In this document: piece by piece, positions 1-5,175 of the stretch
Position numbering within the stretch: position 1 is the first letter of the stretch
Layout of the letters: each line of letters starts with the position of its first letter
Assembly: GCA_023257325.1 (NCBI GenBank)
Contig: JALRCP010000203.1
Location: 1 to 5,175, forward strand
Direction: 5' to 3'
DNA length: 5,175 bases
DNA from: Polynucleobacter sp.
Lineage (GTDB): Bacteria > Pseudomonadota > Gammaproteobacteria > Burkholderiales > Burkholderiaceae
Notes under the pieces: model-generated
What the model was told of the DNA's origin: nothing
The model's database searches: none
What the model saw: the letters and a program-made list of their open reading frames with translations, nothing else
Made by a program: the position numbers and the translations under genes

Positions 1-1
1 A

Positions 2-115
2 CCTTTTACGGTAATAGTTAATGAAAAAGGGACCATTATTAAGTCAAAACTCGGCAAAATAACCGAAGATGAGCTCAGTTCATGGATTGATAGCGTTATA
101 ATCCCCTCTAAGTAA
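2..115 (+). CDS. C-terminal end of a TlpA/thioredoxin-like thiol:disulfide reductase (partial)
   Basis: The window opens inside a gene whose last 37 codons are read from base 2 to the TAA at 113-115. The peptide begins PFTVIVNEKGTI and continues with a short LGKITEDEL segment. This matches the end of TlpA/ResA-type thioredoxin folds: a cis-proline followed by a beta hairpin containing a K-G turn, then a final helix that normally begins with a G-x-(L/I)-x-x-x-(E/D)-L pattern. Such proteins are usually secreted or membrane-anchored and reduce or oxidise periplasmic disulfides. The CXXC active site and the signal sequence would lie upstream and cannot be seen. The stop is 21 bp before accB. In many Burkholderiales a tlpA-like gene precedes aroQ-accB-accC, which supports the call, but aroQ is missing here. 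The family assignment rests on a short tail and is moderately sure. Confidence 0.65.
   Translation, partial: PFTVIVNEKGTIIKSKLGKITEDELSSWIDSVIIPSK
97..102 (+). promoter_or_regulatory. Possible -10 element upstream of accB
   Basis: A perfect TATAAT lies in the last codons of the upstream gene and would start transcription around base 109, giving accB a leader of under 30 nt. No convincing -35 hexamer is found 16-18 bp upstream (the bases there read about CTCAGT) and there is no extended -10 TG. It may be a weak internal promoter or a chance match in AT-rich coding sequence. Confidence 0.25.
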
Positions 116-125
116 AAAAACTATA

Positions 126-132
126 GGAAGGG
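126..132 (+). promoter_or_regulatory. Ribosome binding site of accB
   Basis: GGAAGGG lies 4 bases before the ATG at 137 and is the only good Shine-Dalgarno match in the short gap after the upstream gene. It fixes the accB start. Confidence 0.6.
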
Positions 133-136
133 CATC

Positions 137-601
137 ATGGATTTACGAAAACTCAAAACTTTGATCGATTTAGTAGCCGAATCTGGCGTATCAGAACTAG
201 AAGTAACAGAAGGCGAAGACAAAGTACGTATCGTTAAAAATCCCGCCCCAATCGCCGCACCCGCACAACAAATTTACGCACCAGCCCCGGCCGCCGCTCC
301 AGCAGCTCCAGCTCCAACAGCTGCTTCAACTGCTCCGGCAGAAGCTGCCGCACCAGCAGTACCAACTGGTCATGCCGTGAAATCTCCAATGGTGGGTACG
401 TTCTACCGCTCACCAACGCCTGGTGCTGATGCATTTGTGAAGATTGGTGATACCGTTAAAGAAGGTCAAACTCTTTGCATCATCGAAGCGATGAAACTAC
501 TAAATGAGATTGAATCTGATAAATCAGGCGTAGTAAAAGAAATTCTTTGCGAGAACGGCCAAGGCGTTGAATTTGGTCAGGCTCTGTTCATTATTGGCTA
601 A
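137..601 (+). CDS. accB: Biotin carboxyl carrier protein of acetyl-CoA carboxylase (AccB)
   Basis: This 154-residue protein carries the biotin of cytoplasmic acetyl-CoA carboxylase. Biotin is carboxylated by AccC, then handed to the AccA/AccD carboxyltransferase to make malonyl-CoA for fatty acid synthesis. The N-terminal segment (about 1-35, [17 protein letters not shown]) is the conserved region typical of AccB. Residues 36-77 form an Ala/Pro-rich flexible linker. Residues about 80-154 are the biotinyl domain. The biotinylation motif EAMK is present with the target lysine at residue 120, preceded by the usual [12 protein letters not shown] strand and the GDTVKEGQ turn, and followed by NEIESDKSG. 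Length is close to the E. coli protein (156 residues). The start has a good ribosome binding site. accC follows after 30 bp, the standard accBC arrangement. Nothing looks damaged. Confidence 0.97.
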   Translation: MDLRKLKTLIDLVAESGVSELEVTEGEDKVRIVKNPAPIAAPAQQIYAPAPAAAPAAPAPTAASTAPAEAAAPAVPTGHAVKSPMVGTFYRSPTPGADAFVKIGDTVKEGQTLCIIEAMKLLNEIESDKSGVVKEILCENGQGVEFGQALFIIG

Positions 602-631
602 TCAAAGCTAAAGCTTAAAAAGGGTTACCCA

Positions 632-2002
632 ATGTTTGAAAAGATTCTTATCGCCAACCGTGGCGAAATCGCTCTGCGTATTCAAAGGGCCTGTCGCGAG
701 ATGGGCATCAAAACCGTGGTGGTTTTTTCAGAAACCGATCGCGATGCCAAATATGTCAAGTTAGTCGACGAAGCTGTTTGCATTGGTCCAGCACCATCAG
801 CACAAAGCTATCTGAACATGCCCGCCATTATTTCTGCTGCAGAAGTGACCGATGCTCAAGCGATCCATCCAGGCTACGGGTTCTTATCTGAAAACGCAGA
901 CTTTGCTGAACGCGTAGAAAAGTCAGGGTTTGTGTTCATCGGCCCAACTGCCGAATCGATTCGCTTAATGGGAGATAAGGTTTCTGCCAAACAAGCCATG
1001 ATTCGCTCTGGAGTGCCCTGCGTGCCTGGCTCAGAAGGCGCCCTACCTGACAACCCCAAAGAAATTATTGCAACTGCCAAAAAAATTGGCTACCCAGTGA
1101 TTATTAAAGCAGCGGGTGGCGGTGGCGGTCGAGGTATGCGCGTGGTTCACACAGAAGCGCACCTCATCAACGCAGTCAACATGACGCGAGAAGAAGCAGG
1201 TCGAGCTTTTGGTAACCCTGAAGTCTATATGGAGAAATTCTTAGAGAATCCTCGCCACGTAGAGATTCAGATTTTGGCTGATACCCACAAAAATGCTGTT
1301 TATTTAGGTGAACGTGATTGCTCCATGCAGCGTCGTCACCAAAAAGTGATTGAAGAGGCCCCTGCGCCTGGCATTGATCGTCGATTGATTGCCAAAATTG
1401 GTGAGCGTTGCGCCGAAGCGTGCCGCAAGATTGGTTATCGTGGCGCCGGTACTTTTGAGTTTTTGTACGAGAACGATGAGTTCTACTTCATTGAAATGAA
1501 TACCCGTGTTCAGGTTGAACATCCTGTGACCGAATTGATCACTGGCATTGATATCGTGCAACAACAGATTCACATTGCTGCGGGTGAAAAGTTACCTTTC
1601 CGTCAAAAAGACATTGAGTTCAAAGGGCATGCGATTGAATGCCGCATCAATGCAGAAGATCCTGTCAAATTCATGCCAAGCCCAGGAAAAATACAGTCAT
1701 GGCACATGCCTGGCGGCCCCGGTATTCGCGTTGACTCGCATGCCTATGCGGGATACTTTGTACCCCCCACCTACGACTCAATGATTGGTAAGTTGATTGC
1801 CTATGGCGCAACTCGCGAACAAGCCATTCGTCGTATGCGCATTGCCTTATCAGAAGTGGCGATCGATGGCATTTTGACCAATATTCCCTTGCATCGTGAA
1901 TTGATGCTTGACCCCAAGTTTGAACAAGGCGGCACAAGCATTCATTACTTAGAGCACAAATTGGAAGAGCAAGCTGCCTCACGTCGTGGCAACACGAAGT
2001 AA
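632..2002 (+). CDS. accC: Biotin carboxylase subunit of acetyl-CoA carboxylase (AccC)
   Basis: This 456-residue ATP-grasp enzyme uses ATP and bicarbonate to carboxylate the biotin on AccB, the first half-reaction of acetyl-CoA carboxylase. The domain order is complete: an N-terminal biotin carboxylase domain (about 1-115, starting [17 protein letters not shown]), the ATP-grasp domain (about 116-330), and the C-terminal biotin carboxylase domain (about 335-445). Residues known from E. coli AccC fall at the same numbers: ATP-binding K116 and K159, the glycine-rich loop [10 protein letters not shown] (160-169), H209, K238, metal ligands E276 and E288, N290 and R292 in the [14 protein letters not shown] signature, E296 and R338. 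Length is close to the E. coli enzyme (449 residues), with a few extra residues at the C-terminus. An AGGG ribosome binding site (621-624) sits 7 bases before the ATG. The enzyme appears fully functional and co-transcribed with accB. Confidence 0.98.
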   Translation: MFEKILIANRGEIALRIQRACREMGIKTVVVFSETDRDAKYVKLVDEAVCIGPAPSAQSYLNMPAIISAAEVTDAQAIHPGYGFLSENADFAERVEKSGFVFIGPTAESIRLMGDKVSAKQAMIRSGVPCVPGSEGALPDNPKEIIATAKKIGYPVIIKAAGGGGGRGMRVVHTEAHLINAVNMTREEAGRAFGNPEVYMEKFLENPRHVEIQILADTHKNAVYLGERDCSMQRRHQKVIEEAPAPGIDRRLIAKIGERCAEACRKIGYRGAGTFEFLYENDEFYFIEMNTRVQVEHPVTELITGIDIVQQQIHIAAGEKLPFRQKDIEFKGHAIECRINAEDPVKFMPSPGKIQSWHMPGGPGIRVDSHAYAGYFVPPTYDSMIGKLIAYGATREQAIRRMRIALSEVAIDGILTNIPLHRELMLDPKFEQGGTSIHYLEHKLEEQAASRRGNTK

Positions 2003-2020
2003 TTCAGCAGCTACTCATCT

Positions 2021-3568
2021 ATGGCCTTTCGTGAATTAGTTTTTACGGTCTCCGAGGATCTCGCTGAGAGTCTCGGGGACGCTCTGATGGAGCTTGGGGC
2101 TTTATCCATTTCAGTAAGCGATGCAGCAGCCAACACTGATGCCGAGAAGCCACTTTATGGTGAACCTGGTTTAACCCCCGATCGTCAAGCTTGGGAACAA
2201 TCCCAAGTGATTGCTTTGTTTGATGAGAATGGCTTAAGTGTTGCTGAAATTTCTTTGGCCTTGACTGAAGAAGGTTTTCAAGTCAACACGCCGATAGAGC
2301 GGTCTGTCGCAGAACAAGACTGGGTTCGCTTAACTCAATCTCAATTTGACCCCATACAAGTCGGTCAGAGGTTATGGGTAGTGCCCTCTTGGCATGAAGC
2401 CCCTAAGGATCCTCAAGCAGTCTGTTTGGCCGTTGATCCGGGCTTGGCATTCGGTACAGGTAGCCACCCCACCACTAAATTGTGTATGCAGTGGCTCGAA
2501 GAACATCCTGATTTAGCCAGTAAAACACTTTTAGACTATGGTTGTGGGTCAGGTATTTTGGCCATTGCTGCCAAACGTTTGGGTTGTGGTGATGCTCTTG
2601 GAGTGGACATTGACCCTCAGGCAGTGATTTCTGCCAAAGACAATGCTCTACGCAATGAGGTCACCGTTGACTTTAGATTACCTGAAGAAGATAGCACACA
2701 TAGCCAGCATGATGTGGTGGTCGCCAACATTTTGGCTAATCCGCTTCAAGTGCTCGCTCCTGCACTGTGTCAACGCATTGCGCCCAATGGGCACATTGTT
2801 CTTTCTGGAATTCTTGAACGTCAAGCCGAGGAAGTCATTGCTACTTATCAGCCTTGGATTCAACTGCATGTTTGGCGTGAGTGTGATGGCTGGGTTTGTT
2901 TAACAGGTCAATTGGGCTCAAATACATCAGAAAATTCAGCCTCTTCTCAAAAAAAAACTTTAGCTAAGGACGATTCCAGCGACTTGGGTGCAAGTAAAAA
3001 AGTCCGTCGCTACTGGGGAATTTTTGTTCTAGCCATCTTGATGGCAGTGGTTTTTTTACAAATCATTTATTTAAGCCGTCAAACCTTGGCACTTCAAATT
3101 GCCAAAATGCCCCCAAGTATTCAAGCCATAGCTACAAAAGCATTTACATCAATTGACAATGTCTTGTGCCAATATTTGACGTGCAAGGAATTTCCACTAA
3201 GAGATTTCTCTGCTTGGGCCATTGAGTTGGCTCATTTAAAAATTAATCCGCCTCAGGCAAGATCTTCACAGGTTACTGGAGTTCTTGAGCTTCAAATTAG
3301 AAATAAATGGTCTGCTTTGGTGGCATGGCCCAATCTTTTACTCACCATCACCGATGCCAATGACCAAGTGTTGGCAGAAAAATTACTCCATCCAAAAGAT
3401 TGGCTACCCCAAAATCAAGAGGGAATTGATATTGAAAAAGGCTCTCAAGGCCCTGCGGAAGTCGCTAGCAATGTGTTCATGAACCTACCGGATGCAGCAG
3501 CTGGCTTTAGATTAAGAGTGCTTTACGCCATTCCTTCAGAGGTACAGAACCCTACTTCAAATCAATAA
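2021..3568 (+). CDS. prmA: Fusion of ribosomal protein L11 methyltransferase (PrmA) with a membrane-anchored DUF3426 domain
   Basis: This 515-residue ORF joins two proteins that are usually separate neighbours. Residues 1-297 are a whole PrmA, the SAM-dependent enzyme that methylates ribosomal protein L11. They include the N-terminal recognition part (FRELVF... ALMELGALSISVSDA), FGTGSHPTT (144-152), SAM motif LDYGCGSGILAIAA (171-184), the acidic loop VDIDPQAV (195-202) and catalytic-type NILANPL (236-242), ending near WVCLTGQ. A Ser/Lys-rich linker (298-330) ends in KKVRR, followed by one transmembrane helix (about 332-350). Residues 351-510 match DUF3426: a C383/C388 pair, the GVLELQIRNK strand, LLLTITDANDQVLAEK, and a HPKDWLP motif. 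By the positive-inside rule, PrmA would be cytoplasmic and DUF3426 periplasmic. The zinc ribbon that normally starts DUF3426 proteins is absent. E. coli PrmA is 293 residues, so the extra 218 are all fusion. The start follows accC by 18 bp, lacks a clear Shine-Dalgarno and may depend on coupled translation. Domain calls are firm. Whether the fusion is the only product is open. Confidence 0.88.
   Translation: MAFRELVFTVSEDLAESLGDALMELGALSISVSDAAANTDAEKPLYGEPGLTPDRQAWEQSQVIALFDENGLSVAEISLALTEEGFQVNTPIERSVAEQDWVRLTQSQFDPIQVGQRLWVVPSWHEAPKDPQAVCLAVDPGLAFGTGSHPTTKLCMQWLEEHPDLASKTLLDYGCGSGILAIAAKRLGCGDALGVDIDPQAVISAKDNALRNEVTVDFRLPEEDSTHSQHDVVVANILANPLQVLAPALCQRIAPNGHIVLSGILERQAEEVIATYQPWIQLHVWRECDGWVCLTGQLGSNTSENSASSQKKTLAKDDSSDLGASKKVRRYWGIFVLAILMAVVFLQIIYLSRQTLALQIAKMPPSIQAIATKAFTSIDNVLCQYLTCKEFPLRDFSAWAIELAHLKINPPQARSSQVTGVLELQIRNKWSALVAWPNLLLTITDANDQVLAEKLLHPKDWLPQNQEGIDIEKGSQGPAEVASNVFMNLPDAAAGFRLRVLYAIPSEVQNPTSNQ
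2949..2957 (+). repeat. Run of nine A in the PrmA-DUF3426 linker
   Basis: Nine consecutive A encode part of SSQKKT (linker residues 308-313). With nine A the fusion frame is open. With eight A the frame stops at TAG (2961-2963), and with ten A, or after a -1 ribosomal slip, at TAA (2965-2967). Either slip gives a PrmA of about 313-315 residues without the membrane part. Such runs are prone to polymerase slippage and to sequencing length errors. Confidence 0.9.
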
Positions 3569-3593
3569 ACATCTATTATTTAATCAATGAACC

Positions 3594-3598
3594 AAGGA
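3594..3598 (+). promoter_or_regulatory. Ribosome binding site of the PfkB kinase
   Basis: AAGGA lies 5 bases before the ATG at 3604 and supports that start. No other good start codon with a site is nearby. Confidence 0.65.
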
Positions 3599-3603
3599 AT
3601 CTC

Positions 3604-4563
3604 ATGTCTAGCTTAATTTGCGGCTCAATTGCTTTCGATACCATCATGAATTTTGAAGGCCGCTTTCAAGATCAAATCTTGGCCGATCAGATTCATATTC
3701 TGAACGTGGCATTTTTAGTCCCTAGCATGCGCCGTGAATTTGGGGGTTGCGCAGGCAACATTGCCTACAACCACAAGTTATTGGGGGGCGAACCCATCAT
3801 CATGGCTACAGTTGGAGGGGATGCGGGTTCTTACTACGATCAATTGGCAAAGTACAAGATCAGTGCTGATCACATTCGTGAACTGCCCGAAGCATTTACT
3901 GCTCAAGCGATGATCACAACAGACCGCGATAACAACCAAATCACAGCCTTTCATCCAGGGGCCATGGGCGAATCTCATCTCAACAAAGTGGTAGATGTAC
4001 TGGCTCATCGACAAACACATCAATTGAATCGGCCAAAAATTGCCATTGTTGCCCCAGATGGTCGTCAAGGCATGATTGAGCATTGCCAACAATTAGCTGA
4101 TGCGCAGATTCCATTTATTTTCGATCCAGGCCAAGGCTTACCAATGTTTGATGGAAAAGATTTACTCTCATTCATTGATCAAGCAACTTATGTGGCCGTG
4201 AATGACTATGAAGGTGAAATGTTGGCTCAACGAACTGGCTTATCACTTGAGCAGATTTCTCAAAAAGTTGAGGCCTTGATTGTGACGAAGGGTGCACAAG
4301 GCGCTGAAATTCATACCAAAGGTAAGAAAATTGAAATTCCAGTGGTTCCCGTAGCAAAAGCCATTGATCCAACCGGCTGCGGAGATGCTTTCCGAGGAGG
4401 GTTGCTGTTCGGCCTAGAGCAAGATTTTGATTGGGAGACTACCGGTCGCCTTGCCAGTTTGATGGGATCGATCAAAATTGCCAGTCAAGGCCCACAAAAT
4501 CACGAACCGTCTATCGATGAAATCAAGGCTCAATTCAAACAAGCCTTTGGTTACAGCTATTAA
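3604..4563 (+). CDS. PfkB-family carbohydrate/nucleoside kinase, AdoK-like
   Basis: This 319-residue cytoplasmic kinase of the ribokinase/PfkB family transfers phosphate from ATP to a sugar or nucleoside hydroxyl. The N-terminal strand LICGSIAFDTIM carries the substrate-binding aspartate (D12). The first family signature is represented by FGGCAGNIAYN (46-56). The C-terminal signature DPTGCGDAFRGG (255-266) holds the anion-hole glycines and catalytic base D261. An NDYEGEM motif (200-206) and a VTKGAQGAE segment (227-235) complete the nucleotide-binding half. The opening GSIAFDTIMNFEGRF... and the HPGAM motif (117-121) resemble mycobacterial adenosine kinase from memory, so adenosine or another nucleoside is the best guess for substrate. 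Databases often label this betaproteobacterial group simply carbohydrate kinase. The gene lies 35 bp after the prmA fusion and is the last of the + strand run, followed by a terminator. The family is certain; the substrate is not. Confidence 0.92.
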   Translation: MSSLICGSIAFDTIMNFEGRFQDQILADQIHILNVAFLVPSMRREFGGCAGNIAYNHKLLGGEPIIMATVGGDAGSYYDQLAKYKISADHIRELPEAFTAQAMITTDRDNNQITAFHPGAMGESHLNKVVDVLAHRQTHQLNRPKIAIVAPDGRQGMIEHCQQLADAQIPFIFDPGQGLPMFDGKDLLSFIDQATYVAVNDYEGEMLAQRTGLSLEQISQKVEALIVTKGAQGAEIHTKGKKIEIPVVPVAKAIDPTGCGDAFRGGLLFGLEQDFDWETTGRLASLMGSIKIASQGPQNHEPSIDEIKAQFKQAFGYSY

Positions 4564-4585
4564 TTCTTAATCTTCAGAAAAGAAA

Positions 4586-4618
4586 AAACCCGCTAAGGCG
4601 TTAAGCTCTAGCGGGTTT
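4586..4618. terminator. Shared (bidirectional) intrinsic terminator between convergent genes
   Basis: A perfect 10-bp stem, AAACCCGCTA (4586-4595) with TAGCGGGTTT (4609-4618), closes a 13-nt loop that can fold further through GC pairs 4598-4599 with 4605-4606. On the + strand it ends the kinase transcript with only three T. On the - strand the stem is followed by a six-U tract with more U beyond, so it should act best on transcripts from the histone-like gene. It lies 23 bp after the kinase stop. Confidence 0.85.
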
Positions 4619-4650
4619 GATTCCCTTCCAGGAATCAGTCCCTAATTAGA

Positions 4651-4779
4651 TTAAGGACGTGAACCTGTTGGGAAAGGCCAAGCAGCGGCTGGATTTAAAA
4701 CTGTCTTTGCTGATGAAGCAGGAGCAGCTTTAACCGCTGGCTTTTTAGCTGCTGGTTTTTTAGCAGCTGGCTTACTTAC
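4651..4779 (-). other. Out-of-frame C-terminal extension of the histone H1-like gene
   Basis: Directly after the stop-causing A run, the -1 frame stays open for 42 codons from GTA (4779-4777) to TAA (4653-4651). It begins VSKPAAKKPAAKKPAVKAA, continuing the Lys/Ala/Pro repeat, and ends in LNPAAAWPFPTGSRP. As far as I recall, a closing WPFPTG-type tail is characteristic of betaproteobacterial H1-like proteins, which makes this very likely the true C-terminus. It has no ribosome binding site of its own and can only be made by frameshifting or slippage, or if the A run is really ten long. The joined product would be 147 residues. The coding character of this stretch is strong evidence; the mechanism is not shown by sequence alone. 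Confidence 0.8.
4747..4768 (-). other. Hairpin downstream of the A run in the histone-like mRNA
   Basis: On the - strand AGCTGCT (4768-4762) and AGCAGCT (4753-4747) pair perfectly over 7 bp around an 8-nt loop. The stem begins 10 nt after the A AAA AAG heptamer, somewhat further than usual for frameshift-stimulating structures. Alternating GCT and GCA alanine codons create similar inverted repeats by chance throughout this gene, so its role is speculative. Confidence 0.3.
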
Positions 4780-5093
4780 TTTTTTTTTACTACTTTTTTA
4801 GCAGCTTTTTTAGCAGCAGGCTTCTTAGCAGCAGCTTTTTTAGCTGGCTTTTTAGCAGCTACTTTTTTAGCAGCAGGCTTCTTAGCAGCAGCTTTCTTTG
4901 CAGCTGGCTTTTTAGCAGCAGCTTTTTTAGCAGCAGGCTTCTTAGCAGCTACTTTCTTTGCAGCTGGCTTTTTAGCAGCAGCTTTTTTAGCAGCAGGCTT
5001 CTTAGCAGCTACTTTCTTTGCAGCTGGTTTCTTTGCAGCTACTTTTTTAGCAGCTGGTTTCTTTGCAGCAGGTTTTTTCTTGGCAGTTGCCAT
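4776..5093 (-). CDS. Histone H1-like Lys/Ala-rich DNA-binding protein, frame 0 product
   Basis: This 105-residue, extremely basic protein consists almost entirely of alternating PAAKK, VAAKK and AAAKK pentads. This is the pattern of bacterial H1-like proteins that resemble the C-terminal tail of eukaryotic linker histone and bind DNA without sequence preference in the nucleoid. There is no folded domain, signal or membrane segment. The start is the ATG at 5093-5091 (MATAKKK), preceded by a perfect AAGGAG at the right distance. A GTG five codons upstream in the same frame lies next to that ribosome binding site and is rejected. The frame stops at TAA (4778-4776) right after a run of nine A, losing the usual C-terminal tail, which is open in the -1 frame to 4651. 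The gene is convergent with the kinase and shares its terminator. Pentads are arranged in a 60-bp tandem repeat, so length variation between strains is likely. The family is clear; the true C-terminus is uncertain. Confidence 0.85.
   Translation of the reverse strand: MATAKKKPAAKKPAAKKVAAKKPAAKKVAAKKPAAKKAAAKKPAAKKVAAKKPAAKKAAAKKPAAKKAAAKKPAAKKVAAKKPAKKAAAKKPAAKKAAKKVVKKK
4779..4788 (-). other. Candidate slippery site: nine A ending A AAA AAG before a stop codon
   Basis: Read on the - strand, the frame is GTA AAA AAA AAG TAA. It contains the heptamer A AAA AAG (4785-4779) in the correct phase, the sequence used for -1 frameshifting in E. coli dnaX, with the zero-frame stop as the very next codon. 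A -1 slip enters the 42-codon extension. Nine A are also long enough to favour RNA polymerase slippage. No upstream Shine-Dalgarno-like stimulator is seen. A one-base homopolymer length error or a real mutation would look the same. Confidence 0.5.
4861..5040 (-). repeat. 60-bp tandem repeat inside the histone-like gene
   Basis: Three consecutive 60-bp units (4861-4920, 4921-4980, 4981-5040), each encoding 20 residues or four pentads, lie within the gene. The first two differ at three positions. The second and third are identical over their first 47 bp, and with flanking bases 4892-4967 equals 4952-5027 exactly (76 bp at a 60-bp offset). Such identity, including at synonymous positions, points to recent duplication by unequal crossing-over or replication slippage. 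Confidence 0.9.
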
Positions 5094-5099
5094 ATTAAT

Positions 5100-5105
5100 C
5101 TCCTT
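5100..5105 (-). promoter_or_regulatory. Ribosome binding site of the histone H1-like gene
   Basis: AAGGAG on the - strand, 6 bases before the ATG at 5093, is a near-perfect Shine-Dalgarno. It decides the start in favour of MATAKKK and suggests strong translation, as expected for an abundant nucleoid protein. Next to it is the 8-bp palindrome TCACGTGA (5105-5112), of unknown meaning. Confidence 0.85.
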
Positions 5106-5175
5106 CACGTGAGAGTGATTTACTAATACTACTGATTAAAGAGACCCGACCACACCAATTTCGTGTGAGCGAGCC

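Noticed and set aside
244..368. Low-complexity Ala/Pro stretch in accB as a possible repeat insertion
   Set aside because: A flexible Ala/Pro-rich linker is normal between the two domains of AccB, and the total length matches the family.
874..1573. Open frames on the - strand inside accC
   Set aside because: They lie opposite a fully conserved accC, show no family features and have no ribosome binding sites. They are shadows of its codon pattern.
2984..2986. TTG as an independent start for the DUF3426 part, with AAGGA at 2966-2970
   Set aside because: The spacing of 13 bases is too long, TTG is a weak start, and the frame from PrmA is already open. It remains only a fallback if the A run length proves wrong.
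3574..3579. TATTAT as a -10 element for a separate kinase promoter
   Set aside because: No recognisable -35 hexamer is found 16-18 bp upstream, and the gap is AT-rich enough for such matches by chance.
5094..5108. Upstream GTG start for the histone-like gene, adding five residues (reading MKEIN before MATAKKK)
   Set aside because: The added codons overlap the AAGGAG ribosome binding site, which is correctly spaced for the ATG at 5093. The GTG has no site of its own.
5151..5167. Inverted repeat CACAC...GTGTG near the window end
   Set aside because: The stem is only 5 bp with no flanking T tract, and the neighbouring sequence is cut off, so neither an operator nor a terminator can be argued.
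5109..5175. Promoter for the histone-like gene (TTGGTG and TAGTAT on the - strand)
   Set aside because: The two elements are 21 bp apart, too far for a standard sigma-70 promoter. A promoter is expected here, but no specific site can be supported.

Overview
The window reads as bacterial chromosome, most likely a betaproteobacterium of the Burkholderiales with moderate GC content, such as Polynucleobacter or a close relative. This placement rests on three things: the order accB-accC-prmA-DUF3426, a PfkB kinase of the betaproteobacterial AdoK-like type, and a lysine/alanine-rich histone H1-like gene ending in a WPFPTGSRP tail. It is an inference from content, not from a database search.

Layout on the + strand: the last 37 codons of a TlpA/thioredoxin-like gene (to 115); accB (137-601) and accC (632-2002), encoding the biotin carrier and biotin carboxylase subunits of acetyl-CoA carboxylase; a 515-codon ORF (2021-3568) that joins a complete ribosomal protein L11 methyltransferase (PrmA) in frame to a transmembrane segment and a DUF3426 domain; and a PfkB-family sugar/nucleoside kinase (3604-4563). 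The gaps between genes are 18-35 bp, so these genes look co-transcribed. The run ends at a strong hairpin terminator (4586-4618), whose stem is shared with the convergent gene on the - strand. That gene encodes the histone H1-like protein (start codon 5091-5093) and is built on a 60-bp tandem repeat.

Two places stand out. First, PrmA and the DUF3426 membrane protein are one ORF, and the zinc ribbon that normally begins the DUF3426 protein is absent. The linker contains a run of nine A, after which both other frames stop within five codons, so slippage there would release a stand-alone PrmA. Second, the histone gene meets a stop directly after another run of nine A, in the arrangement A AAA AAG TAA. 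The -1 frame then stays open for 42 codons with the expected lysine/alanine composition and the family-type C-terminal tail. This is either a homopolymer length error or mutation, or a frameshift/slippage site giving a 105-residue and a 147-residue form.

The accB-accC pair supplies carboxybiotin for malonyl-CoA synthesis. PrmA modifies ribosomal protein L11. The kinase and the nucleoid protein have no evident pathway link to these. No RNA genes, CRISPR arrays, insertion sequences or phage genes were seen.
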